Assembly (NCBI GenBank): GCA_021325315.1
Contig: JAJPHK010000034.1
Coordinates: 1 to 53,827 of the forward strand
DNA from: Alphaproteobacteria bacterium
GTDB lineage: Bacteria > Pseudomonadota > Alphaproteobacteria > Rhizobiales > Xanthobacteraceae
DNA length: 53,827 bases
Direction of reading: 5' to 3'
In this document: one piece after another, positions 1 through 8,780 of the stretch
How positions within the stretch are numbered: the stretch's first letter is position 1
How the letters are laid out: the number at the start of each line of letters is the position of its first letter
Notes under the pieces: generated by a model
The model's input: only the letters and a program-made list of their open reading frames with translations
Databases searched by the model: none
What the model was told of the DNA's origin: nothing
Translations under genes and position numbers: made by a program

Positions 1-48
1 GGTCACCGCGCCGAATGGTCTAAGCTGCTGTAATAACGGGTTAATGGA

Positions 49-675
49 ATGAATTTTCAGCGAAACGGTATGCGGCTGACGGCGAGCGAACTGGGTTGCG
101 TGCGGGGTGGCCGTCCTTTGTTCCGAGGCCTTTCATTCGAGCTTGCGGCAGGCGGGGCGATCACGGTTCTCGGCCCAAACGGGGCCGGGAAAACGTCGCT
201 CCTCCGAATTATCGCGGGACTGCTCCCCCCGGCGGAAGGGAAAATCGTCCTGCAGGATGCGGCGGGTTCCGTCGCTGAAGCCTGTCATTTTGTCGGCCAT
301 CTTGATGCCGTGAAGGGCGCGCTGACGGTCTCGGAAAATCTCGATTTTTCCCGCGCGCTCTTGGGCGGCGGGGGAGCCCCCAACGGCGCGGCGCTCGCGC
401 GACTGGGCCTGAACGCGCTGGCCGATCTTCCGGCGCAGGTGTTGTCGGCGGGGCAGCGGCGGCGCCTCGCGCTTGCGCGCTTGCTCGCCACGCCTCGGCC
501 GATCTGGCTATTGGACGAGCCGACCGCCGCGCTCGATGTCGCGGGAAAGGAAGTGCTGGTCGGCATGATCGACGAACATCGTGCGCGCGGCGGTATGGTT
601 GTCGCCGCTACGCATCTTGAGCTCGAGCTTGAGGAAGCGCGCGAGATTTTTATCTCGAGCGGGCAGGCGGTATGA
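49..675 (+). CDS. ccmA: Haem exporter ATP-binding protein CcmA
   Basis: This is the ATPase subunit of the CcmABCD system, which delivers haem to CcmE on the periplasmic side during cytochrome c maturation. The 208-residue length suits the family. The Walker A motif GPNGAGKT is at about residues 42-49. The family-type signature LSAGQRRRLALARLL and the Walker B stretch WLLDEPTAAL follow in the expected order. The gene overlaps ccmB by 4 bp, so the two are translationally coupled. The start is uncertain. ATG 70, giving MRLTASELG, matches the usual CcmA N-terminus as well as ATG 49 does, and neither has a strong Shine-Dalgarno sequence. Bases 1-48 hold no gene I can recognise. Confidence 0.95.
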   Translation: MNFQRNGMRLTASELGCVRGGRPLFRGLSFELAAGGAITVLGPNGAGKTSLLRIIAGLLPPAEGKIVLQDAAGSVAEACHFVGHLDAVKGALTVSENLDFSRALLGGGGAPNGAALARLGLNALADLPAQVLSAGQRRRLALARLLATPRPIWLLDEPTAALDVAGKEVLVGMIDEHRARGGMVVAATHLELELEEAREIFISSGQAV

Positions 676-1337
676 ACGCGCTCTCCGCTATCGTGATACG
701 GGATTTGCGAGTGGCGCTGCGCGCGGGCGGCGGCGCGGGGATCGGCGTGATTTTCTTTCTCACGCTCGTCGTGATCGTTCCGTTCGCGGTCGGGCCGGAT
801 ATGCCGTTGCTGACGCGGATCGGGCCCGCGATCTTGTGGATCGGCGCGCTGCTCGCGAGCCTTCTCGGCCTCGGCCGGATCTTTTCTTCGGATCATGAAG
901 ACGGAAGCCTCGATCAGTTGCTGCTGTGTTCCGTGCCGCTCGAATTGATCGCTGCGGCGAAAGGGCTCGCGCATTGGCTGGCGACCGGATTGCCGCTCGT
1001 GATCGTAACCCCGCTTCTCGGCCTGATGCTGGGAGTAGAGCCGACGGTTTTAGGCACTGTCGCACTCACGCTGCTCGCCGGAACGCCGGGTGTGACCTTC
1101 CTCGGCCTCGTCGCCGCGGCGCTTTCGGCCGCGATGCCGCGCGGTGGATTGCTTTCCGCGGTTCTGGTTCTGCCAATGTCGATACCGCTCCTGATTTTCG
1201 GCGTCGTGTCGACGCATGCCGCGATCGCGGATGGCGCGATGGCGGCGCCGTTCCGCTTCCTGATCGCGATTTCGCTGTTCTTTCTCGTGCTGGGGCCCGT
1301 CGCGGCGGCGGCGGCGTTGCGTCATGTGCGGGATTGA
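672..1337 (+). CDS. ccmB: Haem exporter membrane protein CcmB
   Basis: CcmB is the membrane subunit that pairs with CcmA in the inner membrane. The 221-residue protein is almost entirely hydrophobic, with about six predicted membrane segments, for example VIFFLTLVVIVPFAV near the N-terminus and LFFLVLGPVAAAAAL at the C-terminus. The family-type segment RIFSSDHEDGSLDQLLL follows the second membrane helix. The start overlaps the end of ccmA (ATGA-type overlap). Family assignment rests on the sequence and on the ccmA-ccmB-ccmC-ccmD order. Confidence 0.95.
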   Translation: MNALSAIVIRDLRVALRAGGGAGIGVIFFLTLVVIVPFAVGPDMPLLTRIGPAILWIGALLASLLGLGRIFSSDHEDGSLDQLLLCSVPLELIAAAKGLAHWLATGLPLVIVTPLLGLMLGVEPTVLGTVALTLLAGTPGVTFLGLVAAALSAAMPRGGLLSAVLVLPMSIPLLIFGVVSTHAAIADGAMAAPFRFLIAISLFFLVLGPVAAAAALRHVRD

Positions 1338-1396
1338 ACGAAGACGTGAACCCCGGGCGCATTGCCGCCGCGCATACGGGCCGATAATGAGGCGCC

Positions 1397-2128
1397 ATGC
1401 CGCTGATTGATCTCGCGAACCCGCACCGTTTCCAACGGCTCGCCGCCGTTCTCATTCCGCTGTTCGGTGCGCTCGCGGCGGCGTTGATCGGCATTGGCCT
1501 CGTGATGGGTTTTCGCGCGCCGCCCGACTATCAGCAAGGCGAGATGGTGAAGGTGATGTATATCCACGTCCCCTTCGCGTGGCTGTCGCTCGCCGCCTAT
1601 ACGCTGATGGCAATCGCGGCGCTCGGCACGATCGTCTGGCGGCACCCTTTGGCGGATGTAGCCGGAAAGGCGGCCGCGCAGGTCGGCGCCGCGTTTTGCT
1701 TCTTGTGCTTGGTCACAGGCTCGCTCTGGGGAAGGCCGACCTGGGGCACCTATTGGGTCTGGGATCCGCGGCTTACGTCCGTGCTCGTGCTCTTTCTTCT
1801 TTATCTCGGCGTGCTTTCGCTCTGGCGAGCGTTCGACGATCCGAACCGCGCCGGGCGCGCGGCGGCGATTCTTGCGCTTGTCGGCTTCATCAACGTGCCG
1901 ATCGTGAAATTTTCCGTCGACTGGTGGAATTCGATCCACCAGCCCGCTTCGGTGTCGAGGTTCGGCACGCCGACGATCGATCCCTCGATGCTCTATCCGC
2001 TGCTCATTTCGGCGGCGGGGTTCTTCGCGCTGTTCGCGGCGCTTCATCTCGCGGCGATGCGGAACGAGCTGTTGCGGCGGCGGGCGCGCACGCTCCGCAT
2101 TCTGAAGGCGGCGGAGGTGGAGGCATGA
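1397..2128 (+). CDS. ccmC: Haem exporter protein CcmC
   Basis: CcmC is the integral membrane haem-handling protein that presents haem to CcmE. The protein has 243 residues and about six membrane helices. It carries the tryptophan-rich WWD-type motif WGRPTWGTYWVWDPRLTS, which faces the periplasm and binds haem in this family. The conserved MVKVMYIHVPFAWLS segment lies upstream of it. The gene starts 59 bp after ccmB, and its stop codon overlaps the ATG of ccmD. Confidence 0.96.
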   Translation: MPLIDLANPHRFQRLAAVLIPLFGALAAALIGIGLVMGFRAPPDYQQGEMVKVMYIHVPFAWLSLAAYTLMAIAALGTIVWRHPLADVAGKAAAQVGAAFCFLCLVTGSLWGRPTWGTYWVWDPRLTSVLVLFLLYLGVLSLWRAFDDPNRAGRAAAILALVGFINVPIVKFSVDWWNSIHQPASVSRFGTPTIDPSMLYPLLISAAGFFALFAALHLAAMRNELLRRRARTLRILKAAEVEA

Positions 2129-2286
2129 ATTTCTTTGCGAATCTCGGGCCGCACGCCAATTTTATTCTCGCCGCCTATGGCGTCACGGCGCTGACGCTCG
2201 GCGCGCTGATCGTATGGGTCAGCCTCGACTACCGCGCGCAGCGAAAAATAATCCGCGATCTCGAATCGCGGAAGAGCAAACCCTAA
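2125..2286 (+). CDS. ccmD: Haem exporter protein CcmD (small)
   Basis: This short reading frame codes for 53 residues and starts at ATG 2125, overlapping the ccmC stop as ATGA. It has one membrane helix (FILAAYGVTALTLGALIVWV) followed by a basic cytoplasmic tail (LDYRAQRKIIRDLESRKSKP). This topology, the length and the position between ccmC and ccmG identify CcmD. CcmD stabilises the CcmABC complex and helps release holo-CcmE. Its stop codon overlaps the ATG of the next gene. Confidence 0.93.
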   Translation: MNFFANLGPHANFILAAYGVTALTLGALIVWVSLDYRAQRKIIRDLESRKSKP

Positions 2287-2837
2287 TGCGGCGCGTTTTG
2301 ATCGCACTGCCTCTCATCGGTTTTATTGCGCTCGCGATTTTGTTTTTCTTCCGGCTCGGCGCGGGCGACCCGTCGCAGCTTCCTTCGGTGCTGATCGGAA
2401 AGCCGGCGCCCGCCGAAGCGTTGCCGCCGCTCGAAGGGCTGGTGCGTGACGGCGTGCCGGTACCCGGACTCGATCCGGCGAGATTTCGGGGCAATATCAC
2501 GGTCGTGAATGTGTGGGCGTCCTGGTGCGTTCCTTGCCGCGACGAGGCGGCGCAACTTATGAAGCTCTCCAACGACAAGCGCTTTCATATCGCCGGCATC
2601 AACTACAAGGACGAAACCGAAAACGCGCGGCGTTTTCTCGGCCGTTTCGGCAACCCTTATGCCGCCGTCGGCGTCGACAAAGCAGGCCGCGCGGCGATCG
2701 ATTGGGGGGTCTACGGCGTTCCGGAGACCTTCATCCTCGGCCGCGAGGGGAAGATCGTATTCAAGCTCGTGGGCCCGGTGACGGAACAGAATTTCCCGGC
2801 CTTCCTGCGGGAATTGGAGAAGGTCGCGAGCGACTAG
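2286..2837 (+). CDS. ccmG: Thiol:disulfide interchange protein CcmG/DsbE
   Basis: This is a membrane-anchored periplasmic thioredoxin-like reductase that keeps the haem-binding cysteines of apocytochrome c reduced. An N-terminal anchor (VLIALPLIGFIALAILFFF) is followed by a thioredoxin fold with the active site WASWCVPCRDE. The cis-Pro region YGVPETFILGREGKI is also typical of DsbE. I chose ATG 2286, which overlaps the ccmD stop (TAATG) and places the anchor at the N-terminus, giving 183 residues. An upstream in-frame ATG at 2214 would add a non-hydrophobic extension inside ccmD. The gene ends convergently with yciB, sharing bases at the stop codons. The ccmE/F/H genes are not in this window. 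Confidence 0.95.
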   Translation: MRRVLIALPLIGFIALAILFFFRLGAGDPSQLPSVLIGKPAPAEALPPLEGLVRDGVPVPGLDPARFRGNITVVNVWASWCVPCRDEAAQLMKLSNDKRFHIAGINYKDETENARRFLGRFGNPYAAVGVDKAGRAAIDWGVYGVPETFILGREGKIVFKLVGPVTEQNFPAFLRELEKVASD

Positions 2838-3403
2838 CTCTTTTCCTTCACTTGATGGCGCAGAAAGACCGGCGCCTGCGCGAGCGCAAAGATCAACGTG
2901 AGCGGCAGAAAGCCGAAGGTCTTGAAGGCGACCCAGGTATCGGTCGAGACCGTGCGCCAGACGATTTCGTTCAAGACCGCGAGCGCGAAGAAAAACAGCG
3001 CCCAGCGCCAGGTGAGGATCTTCCAGCCTTCTTCGGTCAGGTGAAAGGCGCCTTCCAAAACCGCTTCGAGAAGCGGCCGCCCGGTCGCGAGCCCCGCGAA
3101 CAGGATCACGCCAAACATCGTATAGATGATCGTCGGCTTCACCTTGATGAAGGTGTCGTTATGCAGCCACAGCGTCAGCGCGCCGAAGACGAGCACGATC
3201 CCCGCCGTGACGATCGGGAGCACGGGGAGCCGCTTGAGCATGACATACTGGATTGCAAGCGCGATCAGGATCGCCACCATGAAGGCGGCGGTCGCGAAGA
3301 AGATGCCGCGATAGCTGTTGGCGAAAAAGAACAGAAGCAGCGGCCCGAAATCGAGCACAAGCTTGAGGAAGGGATTGAGTTGCTTCGGTTTTGCGGCGGA
3401 CAT
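2834..3403 (-). CDS. yciB: Inner membrane-spanning protein YciB (septation protein A family)
   Basis: This 189-residue integral membrane protein belongs to the YciB/IspZ family, which is linked to cell-envelope synthesis and septation. The segment FLKLVLDFGPLLLFFFANS is characteristic of the N-terminus, and about five further hydrophobic helices follow (for example YVMLKRLPVLPIVTAGIVLV). NEIVWRTVSTDTWVAFKTFG is the conserved C-terminal block. ATG 3403 (MSAAKPK) is preferred over an upstream in-frame start because the conserved region begins just after it. The gene lies 30 bp downstream of ftsY on the same strand and is probably cotranscribed with it. Confidence 0.93.
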   Translation of the reverse strand: MSAAKPKQLNPFLKLVLDFGPLLLFFFANSYRGIFFATAAFMVAILIALAIQYVMLKRLPVLPIVTAGIVLVFGALTLWLHNDTFIKVKPTIIYTMFGVILFAGLATGRPLLEAVLEGAFHLTEEGWKILTWRWALFFFALAVLNEIVWRTVSTDTWVAFKTFGFLPLTLIFALAQAPVFLRHQVKEKS

Positions 3404-3433
3404 GGCTCTAATTGCCAAGGGAAAAGCGCGCAA

Positions 3434-4372
3434 TCAAGCCGTTTCCGATTCTTCCGTTAATCCGACCAGCGCACGGGAAAAAGCGCGGGCGTCGAACGGC
3501 GTTAAATCGTCGACGGCCTCGCCGATGCCGATAAAGTGAACGGGAAGGCCGAATTTCGCGGCCAGCGCCACCAGAATGCCGCCCTTCGCGGTGCCGTCGA
3601 GCTTGGTGAGGATAAGGCCGGTAACGCCCGCTGTTTTCGCAAAGACTTCGACCTGCGAAATCGCGTTCTGGTCGACGGTGGCATCGAGCACGAGAAGCAC
3701 CGCGTGCGGGGCGCCGGCGTCGAGTTTCTTGATGACCCGGTTGATTTTTTGCAGCTCGTCCATGAGCGCGGATTTGTTCTGCAGGCGGCCCGCGGTGTCG
3801 ACGAGCAGAATGTCGATCTTCTCCGCGCGCGCTTTCTCCAGCGCCTCGAAAGCGACGCCGGCCGGATCGGCGCCCGGCGTTTTTGCGACGACCTCGGTGC
3901 CCACGCGCTCGCCCCAGACCTTCAACTGATCGATTGCGGCGGCGCGGAAAGTGTCGGCGGCGGCGAGCATGACTTTGTTGCCGTCCGCCTTGAGGCGGGC
4001 GGCGAGCTTGCCGAGCGTCGTGGTCTTGCCGGAGCCGTTCACGCCGACGGCAAGGACGACAAGAGGTTTGTGCGCCGGATCGGGCGAAAACGGCTTCGCG
4101 ACGGGGGCGAGCGTTTTCTCGATTTCTTTCGCCACCAGCGTGCGGATCTCCCCGCCGTCGAGCGAACGGCCGGGACGGGAGTCGCTCACGGCGCGGGCGA
4201 TTTTTGCGGCGGTCTCCGTGCCGACGTCGGCTTGAATGAGCAGCTCTTCCAGTTCCTCGACGGTGGCCGCATCCAGCTTTCTGCTTGCAAGCCCGGCGAT
4301 GCCGCCGCCGAGTTTCGACGCCGAACGCGAAAGTCCCGAAGTCAGCCGCCGGAAAAAAGATTTTTCGCTCAT
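3434..4372 (-). CDS. ftsY: Signal recognition particle receptor FtsY
   Basis: FtsY is the membrane-associated SRP receptor GTPase, which docks Ffh-ribosome complexes at the translocon. The NG domain is complete: helical N domain at about residues 35-95, G1 GVNGSGKTTT at 110-119, the DTFRAAAIDQL block, DTAGR (G3) and TKLDGTAKGG (G4). The 312-residue length indicates a short A domain. ATG 4372 ([10 protein letters not shown]) overlaps the mtaB stop as ATGA. The partner GTPase Ffh is encoded at 8.8-10.3 kb of this window. Confidence 0.97.
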   Translation of the reverse strand: MSEKSFFRRLTSGLSRSASKLGGGIAGLASRKLDAATVEELEELLIQADVGTETAAKIARAVSDSRPGRSLDGGEIRTLVAKEIEKTLAPVAKPFSPDPAHKPLVVLAVGVNGSGKTTTLGKLAARLKADGNKVMLAAADTFRAAAIDQLKVWGERVGTEVVAKTPGADPAGVAFEALEKARAEKIDILLVDTAGRLQNKSALMDELQKINRVIKKLDAGAPHAVLLVLDATVDQNAISQVEVFAKTAGVTGLILTKLDGTAKGGILVALAAKFGLPVHFIGIGEAVDDLTPFDARAFSRALVGLTEESETA

Positions 4373-5628
4373 GCGGCGAGCAGCCTCTTGCCATCGTGGC
4401 CGGCCATGGTGAGATTCGCGATCGTGCCTGCTTCCATATCCCGCGCGAGCTTTACCTCGGTGAAATCCTCGCAGCGCGCATGATTGCGCTCGACGAGAAC
4501 GCGAAGCTTGCCGCCGACCCTGCTTCCGAGATGGCGGCGCAGCGCGTTCTCGCCTTTCTCGCGCAGGCGCCGGGCGCGTTCCTTCGCGATCTCGCGGCCG
4601 AGCTGCGGCATCTTTGCGGCAGGTGTTCCCTTGCGCGCCGAAAACGGAAAGACGTGCAGGAAGGTGAGGCCGCAATCGTCGACCAGCGAAAGCGAATTGC
4701 GGAACTGCGCTTCCGTTTCAGTGGGAAAGCCCGCGATAATGTCGGCGCCGAACACGATATCGGGCCGCAAGCGGCGCATCTCTTCGCAAAACGCGATCGA
4801 TTGCGCGCGCGAGTGCCGCCGCTTCATGCGCTTCAGGATCAGGTCGTCCCCGGCCTGCAATGAGAGATGCAGATGCGGCATCAGGCGCTCTTCTTCGGCG
4901 AAGGCTTTTAGCAGATCGCTGTCGGCCTCGACCGAGTCGATGGAAGAAAGCCGGAGCCGCGGCAGTTCCGGCACATGCTTCAGGATCGCGCGCACGAGCG
5001 CGCCGAGGCGCGGCCTGCCGGGCAACCCCGCGCCCCACGCGGTCAAATCGACGCCGGTGAGCACCACCTCGCGATATTCATGCTCGACCAGCCGCCGCAC
5101 CTGCGCGACCACGTCGCCCGCCGGCACCGAGCGCGATGGCCCGCGGCCATAGGGGATAATGCAGAACGTGCAGCGGTGATCGCAGCCGTTCTGCACCTGC
5201 ACGAAGGCGCGCGTCCGGCCTTCGAAACCCTCGGCGAGATGCAACGCGGTTTCGCGCATCGATTCGAGATCGCCGGCGCGGACTTTTTCCTCCGCGCTCA
5301 CGCCGAAATCGAAGGCTTGCTTCACCTCAATCCAGTTTTCGGGCGACGTCTTGAAGGTGTTGCCGATAACGCGGTCGACTTCCGGCATCGCCGAAAACGT
5401 CGCAGGCTCCGTCTGGGCCGCGCAACCGGTGACGACAATTTTCGCCTCTGGCCGCTCGCGCTTCACGCGGCGGATGGTTTGGCGCGCTTGCGCGACGGCT
5501 TCCGCCGTTACCGCGCAGGAATTGAAAATGACGGTATTTTCGAGCCCCGCCGCTTCCGCCTGGCGGCGCAGGGTTCCGGATTCCGCCGTGTTCAAACGGC
5601 AACCGAAGGTGACGACTTCAACGCTCAT
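4369..5628 (-). CDS. mtaB: tRNA t6A37 methylthiotransferase MtaB
   Basis: MtaB is a radical-SAM enzyme that converts N6-threonylcarbamoyladenosine at position 37 of tRNA to its 2-methylthio form. The 419-residue protein has an N-terminal methylthiotransferase domain with cysteines at about 10, 38 and 69 ([22 protein letters not shown]). The radical-SAM cluster CDHRCTFC lies at about 149-156. The segment [12 protein letters not shown] marks the MtaB branch rather than MiaB, whose first motif is TYGCQMN. The start at 5628 overlaps the dapF stop, and the stop overlaps the ftsY start, so dapF-mtaB-ftsY form a coupled unit. Confidence 0.94.
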   Translation of the reverse strand: MSVEVVTFGCRLNTAESGTLRRQAEAAGLENTVIFNSCAVTAEAVAQARQTIRRVKRERPEAKIVVTGCAAQTEPATFSAMPEVDRVIGNTFKTSPENWIEVKQAFDFGVSAEEKVRAGDLESMRETALHLAEGFEGRTRAFVQVQNGCDHRCTFCIIPYGRGPSRSVPAGDVVAQVRRLVEHEYREVVLTGVDLTAWGAGLPGRPRLGALVRAILKHVPELPRLRLSSIDSVEADSDLLKAFAEEERLMPHLHLSLQAGDDLILKRMKRRHSRAQSIAFCEEMRRLRPDIVFGADIIAGFPTETEAQFRNSLSLVDDCGLTFLHVFPFSARKGTPAAKMPQLGREIAKERARRLREKGENALRRHLGSRVGGKLRVLVERNHARCEDFTEVKLARDMEAGTIANLTMAGHDGKRLLAA

Positions 5629-6503
5629 CGCATGCACCGGTCGATCAACATGGAAGGATCGAGCTTGCCTTCGAATTCCGTCTCCACCGGACCCGTCATC
5701 AGAATATGATCGTCGCTCGTGCGCCAGTCGATCAGGAGATCGCCGCCCGGAAGGGTGACACGAACCTTGCGGCCTGTGCGCTTCGTGCGCGCCGCCGCGA
5801 CCGCCGCGGCGCACGCCGCCGAGCCGCAGGCGCGCGTGAGACCCGCGCCGCGCTCCCAGGTCTTTACGATGATGTGACCCGGGGAAGCGACCTTCGCAAG
5901 CGAGATATTGGCGCGCTCGGGGAAGATCGGATGGTTCTCGAGCATCGGGCCGAAACGTTTGAGGTCGTAAGCTTCCACGTCATCGACCCAGAAAATCGCA
6001 TGGGGGTTGCCGATGTTCACGACAGAAGGCGAGTGCAGCACGGGCTTGTCGATCGGCCCAATCTGCAATTCGATCGCGCGCGTGTCGCGAAATTCCTCGG
6101 AAAGCGGAATCTCGTTCCAGGCAAAACGCGGCGCGCCCATGTCGACGGTTATCGTGTTCGGCTTTTCTTCGATCTTGCACGGAATAATTCCGGACACGGT
6201 TTCGAAGGCGATCTCCTTCGCGCCGTTCTCTTTCGCTTCGAGGGCTGCGACGCAACGCATGCCGTTGCCGCAGGCGCCGGCTTCCGATCCGTCGGAATTG
6301 TAGATGCGCACGAAGGCTCGCGTATTCGCGCTCTTCGGCGGATAGAGCACCATCAGTTGATCGAAGGGGAGCGCGGCGGGGCGTGCGAGCGCCTTCGCTT
6401 CTTCCGCCGAAACCGCTACCGGATGCGCGCGCAGATCGAGTACCACGATCTCGTTGCCGAGGCCGTTCATCTTCACAAAGTGGCGGTTCGCGAGCGCGCT
6501 CAT
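5625..6503 (-). CDS. dapF: Diaminopimelate epimerase
   Basis: This cofactor-independent epimerase converts LL- to meso-diaminopimelate for lysine and peptidoglycan synthesis. The 292-residue protein begins with [15 protein letters not shown], typical of DapF. It has the two active-site cysteines in ACGNGMRC (about Cys78) and [10 protein letters not shown] (about Cys226). The second motif is a variant of the more usual ACGTGACA, but the Cys is kept. The gene is first in a minus-strand run dapF-mtaB-ftsY-yciB with overlapping start and stop codons. Confidence 0.97.
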   Translation of the reverse strand: MSALANRHFVKMNGLGNEIVVLDLRAHPVAVSAEEAKALARPAALPFDQLMVLYPPKSANTRAFVRIYNSDGSEAGACGNGMRCVAALEAKENGAKEIAFETVSGIIPCKIEEKPNTITVDMGAPRFAWNEIPLSEEFRDTRAIELQIGPIDKPVLHSPSVVNIGNPHAIFWVDDVEAYDLKRFGPMLENHPIFPERANISLAKVASPGHIIVKTWERGAGLTRACGSAACAAAVAAARTKRTGRKVRVTLPGGDLLIDWRTSDDHILMTGPVETEFEGKLDPSMLIDRCMR

Positions 6504-6579
6504 GACAATCCCATGCGGCGAAGTGACTTATATGTGAAAGCGGATGCGCTTTGCGAGTCGCTGCTTTCGTTCCCAGGGC

Positions 6580-6598
6580 GGTGAAGATTTGCTATAAA
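6580..6598 (+). promoter_or_regulatory. Possible promoter -10 region for the exported effector-binding protein
   Basis: The stretch TTGCTATAAACC about 55 bases before the start at 6649 contains TATAAA in an otherwise GC-rich gap between divergent genes. No convincing -35 was identified, so this is a weak call. Confidence 0.3.
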
Positions 6599-6648
6599 CC
6601 GCGCGCTTAGGGGCGATTTCCGGCCAGGACCGATCGGGGAACAAGACA

Positions 6649-7230
6649 ATGAGCCCTTTGCGTTTGATTTTCGGGTTACTGACGGCGTTTTTTCTGGCCT
6701 TCGCGGCGACAGCGGGCTGGGCGCAGCCCGCCAAAGATCAGCCAGCCGCGGCGACCGCCGACGAAGTTGCCGGTGAGGAAGTCGAGCTTCCCGAGCGGAC
6801 ACTCCTGATGCGTGCCACTCGCACGAGCTGGGAAGAGGCTTGGGCGAGTATTGTGGAAGCGTTCAAGGCCGTGCGCGCGGACGCCGCAAAGCTCGGCGTC
6901 AAGGTGAACGGCAATCCCTTGGTGATCTATCGCTCGACCGCCGACGACAGTTTCGAATTCGACGCCGCGCTCCCGATCGAAGCCGCGCCCGCGACGCCGC
7001 CGACGGAAGAAGGCCTTCGCGTCGGCCCGGCGCGAACGGGCAAAGCGATCAAATTCGTTTATCGCGGCGCCTTCGATGCGATGGATTCGACCTACGAATT
7101 GATCAGCAATTACATCGATTCGAAGAAGATCAACGCCGAGGATTTGTCTATCGAGGAATACATCACCGATCCGGCAACGACGAAGCCGAGCGAGATCACG
7201 ATCAATATCTACATGCCGCTGAAGAAATAG
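6649..7230 (+). CDS. Exported GyrI-like/effector-binding domain protein
   Basis: The 193-residue product starts with a clear Sec signal peptide (LIFGLLTAFFLAFAATAGWA, cleavage probably after AQP or WAQ). An acidic Ala-rich linker follows, then a domain from about residue 50 to the end that resembles the bacterial effector-binding (GyrI/SOUL-like) fold. The features that suggest this are NGNPLVIYRSTADDSFEFDAALPI, seen in part as FEFDAALPIE, the central GKAIKFVYRGAFDAMDSTYE segment, and the C-terminal ITINIYMPLKK strand. Most proteins with this domain are cytoplasmic regulators, so export suggests a periplasmic small-molecule binding role. No ligand can be inferred. The gene is monocistronic and is divergent from dapF. 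Confidence 0.8.
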   Translation: MSPLRLIFGLLTAFFLAFAATAGWAQPAKDQPAAATADEVAGEEVELPERTLLMRATRTSWEEAWASIVEAFKAVRADAAKLGVKVNGNPLVIYRSTADDSFEFDAALPIEAAPATPPTEEGLRVGPARTGKAIKFVYRGAFDAMDSTYELISNYIDSKKINAEDLSIEEYITDPATTKPSEITINIYMPLKK

Positions 7231-7233
7231 CGG

Positions 7234-7297
7234 CCCCCACCCTTAATCCCTCCCCCGCAAGCGGGGGAGGGAGGCGAGCGAAGCGAGCGGGTGGGGG
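7234..7297. repeat. Palindromic intergenic repeat (CCCCCAC...GTGGGGG type)
   Basis: A nested inverted repeat lies between two convergent genes. The outer arms are CCCCCACCC and GGGTGGGGG. Inside are the hairpin CCCTCCCCCGC/GCGGGGGAGGG and the small palindrome GCGAGCGAAGCGAGCG. The same family, in a longer form, occurs at 11790-11905. It could act as a bidirectional terminator, but it lacks a clear T run. Confidence 0.85.
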
Positions 7298-7299
7298 AA

Positions 7300-8361
7300 T
7301 TAAGCAATCTCCCACACCTCTCCCGGATCGAGCGCGCGGAATTTTTCTGGCTCGATCTCGGCGGCGGCGAGCGCTATCTTCAGTGACGCGCGCGGCGCAT
7401 CGATCGCTTCGTCGGTGAGCGGGAATGTGCCGAAGTGGTAGCCGAGCGCGAGTTCGGCGCCACAGTTTTGATAGGCGCGTACGGCTTCCTCAGGATTCAT
7501 ATGCTGCTCGCGCATGAACCAGCGCGGCTCATAAGCGCCGATGGGGAGCACGGCGAGTTTTGGCGCGCCGAACTTCTCGCGCACTTGCTTGAAGCAGCGC
7601 CCGTCGCCGTAGCCCGAATCTCCGGCGACATAGATCGAGCCTTCCGGCGTCTCCAATACGAAACCCGCCCACAGGGCCTTGTTCCGATCGAGCAAGCCGC
7701 GCGCAGACCAATGGCGCGCGGGAACGACGGTCGCTTTCATGTCGCGGCCGAGATCGACGCGCTGCCACCAGTCGTAAGCTTCCGCTCGAATCGCAGGATC
7801 GTATGCATGCATGATGCTGTCGTTGCCGAGCGGCGTGATCACGCGCGGCTTGTGCGTGGCGGCGAGCTCGGAGAGCGTTACGACATCGAGATGATCGTAA
7901 TGGCAGTGGGTAACGAGCACGAAATCGATGGGCGGCAGCCGCTCGAACGGAATGCCGGGATCGTTCACGCGCTTCGGGCCCGCGAAGGTGACGGGCGAGG
8001 CGCGCTCGGACCAGACGGGATCGAACAGAAAATTCACGCCGCCGGTTTGAATGAGCACGCTCGCATGCCCCACGAAGGAAACGCGGATTCCTTCAAACAC
8101 GCGCGCGGGCGGATGATCGATATACCGGCTCGGCGCCGAAAGCGGCCACCTGGTTCCGCTTCCCGAAAGTCTCCATTTCAGGAGATCGGTGAAGCCGCGC
8201 GGCGGCGCGCCATGCGGATCGAAAAAGCGAAGCCCGTCGAAATGGTCGGTAAGCGGGCCGTCGTAGTAACGGCTGAGCTTTGCCTGCGCGGTTCCCGCGC
8301 CGCTTCCGATCGCGCCGAGCGCGGCAAAGCCTGCAAACAGTCTGCGGCGGGTGATTTTCAT
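7300..8361 (-). CDS. MBL-fold metallohydrolase with Tat-like signal (NAPE-PLD/UlaG-like)
   Basis: The 353-residue protein has a twin-arginine type N-terminus (KITRRRLFAGFAALGAIGSG) followed by an Ala-rich stretch ending at TAQA, so it is probably exported folded. The metallo-beta-lactamase fold is shown by VSFVGHASVLIQTGGVNFLFD, seen as GHASVLIQ at about 99-106, the metal motif HCHYDHLD at 152-159 and AGDSGYG. This set matches the NAPE-PLD/RomA-like branch of the superfamily, whose members hydrolyse phosphodiesters or remain uncharacterised. The substrate cannot be read from the sequence. The closing region LGYHFGTFPLTDEAIDAP is typical of this branch. Confidence 0.9.
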   Translation of the reverse strand: MKITRRRLFAGFAALGAIGSGAGTAQAKLSRYYDGPLTDHFDGLRFFDPHGAPPRGFTDLLKWRLSGSGTRWPLSAPSRYIDHPPARVFEGIRVSFVGHASVLIQTGGVNFLFDPVWSERASPVTFAGPKRVNDPGIPFERLPPIDFVLVTHCHYDHLDVVTLSELAATHKPRVITPLGNDSIMHAYDPAIRAEAYDWWQRVDLGRDMKATVVPARHWSARGLLDRNKALWAGFVLETPEGSIYVAGDSGYGDGRCFKQVREKFGAPKLAVLPIGAYEPRWFMREQHMNPEEAVRAYQNCGAELALGYHFGTFPLTDEAIDAPRASLKIALAAAEIEPEKFRALDPGEVWEIA

Positions 8362-8392
8362 GAGAGGCGATTACACGACAGAAGTTGTTCTC

Positions 8393-8486
8393 GTCATGGC
8401 CGGGCTTGTCCCGGCCATCCACGCCTGCTTTCTTTAAAGTTAAACTTAGGTAAGGCGTGGATGCCCGGCACAAGGCCGGGCATGAC
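8393..8486. repeat. Palindromic repeat, GTCATGGCCGGGC family (copy 1)
   Basis: A near-perfect inverted repeat of about 94 bp. It starts with GTCATGGCCGGGCTTGTCCC and ends with the complement, GGCCGGGCATGAC, with GGCGTGGATGCCCGGCACAA inside. Two further copies lie at 43163-43283 and 52346-52426. The copies share the outer arms and GTGGATGCC but differ in the loop. This is the style of REP-like element seen across Hyphomicrobiales. Confidence 0.9.
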
Positions 8487-8667
8487 GAAATTTGACTTCG
8501 GCTTGATGGGCTTACGGCCAGGTTGACACTCTCGCCACCCCCACCTAGGTTCCCGCCCGCTTACGAAGTTCGCGAGCAAAAATCCCGCCCACCGGTCCAT
8601 TTTGAGAGGCCGGAGGCCAACGCCCGACAGCGCAGTGCGCCCTCGGGCGCGAAAGCGTTTGGATGAC
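8487..8667. other. Intergenic stretch with no recognised gene
   Basis: This is the gap between two repeats upstream of ffh. I looked for the bacterial SRP RNA because of the neighbouring ffh, but its conserved GGAAGGAAGCA-type core is not present. No tRNA or convincing small reading frame was seen. Confidence 0.5.
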
Positions 8668-8766
8668 CCTCATCCTGAGGGGCACCCGAAGGGTGCATCT
8701 CGAAGGATGAGGAAAACAGCAACCCGCCCTTCGAGACGCGTGCTTCGCACGCTCCTCAGGACGAGG
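8668..8766. repeat. Palindromic repeat, CCTCATCCTGAGG family (copy 1)
   Basis: Inverted repeat built from CCTCATCCTGAGG and CCTCAGGACGAGG outer arms, with CATCTCGAAGGATGAGG and CTTCGAGACGCGTGCTTCGC inside. It ends only 14 bp before the ffh ATG. Related copies lie at 28045-28169 and 49233-49334. The elements are probably REP-like, and the ffh promoter must lie upstream of this one or inside it. Confidence 0.88.
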
Positions 8767-8780
8767 TTGCGGAGAGAGTG

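Noticed and set aside
8487-8667. SRP (4.5S) RNA gene in front of ffh
   Set aside because: The conserved GGAAGGAAGCA-type loop and the closing stem are not present.
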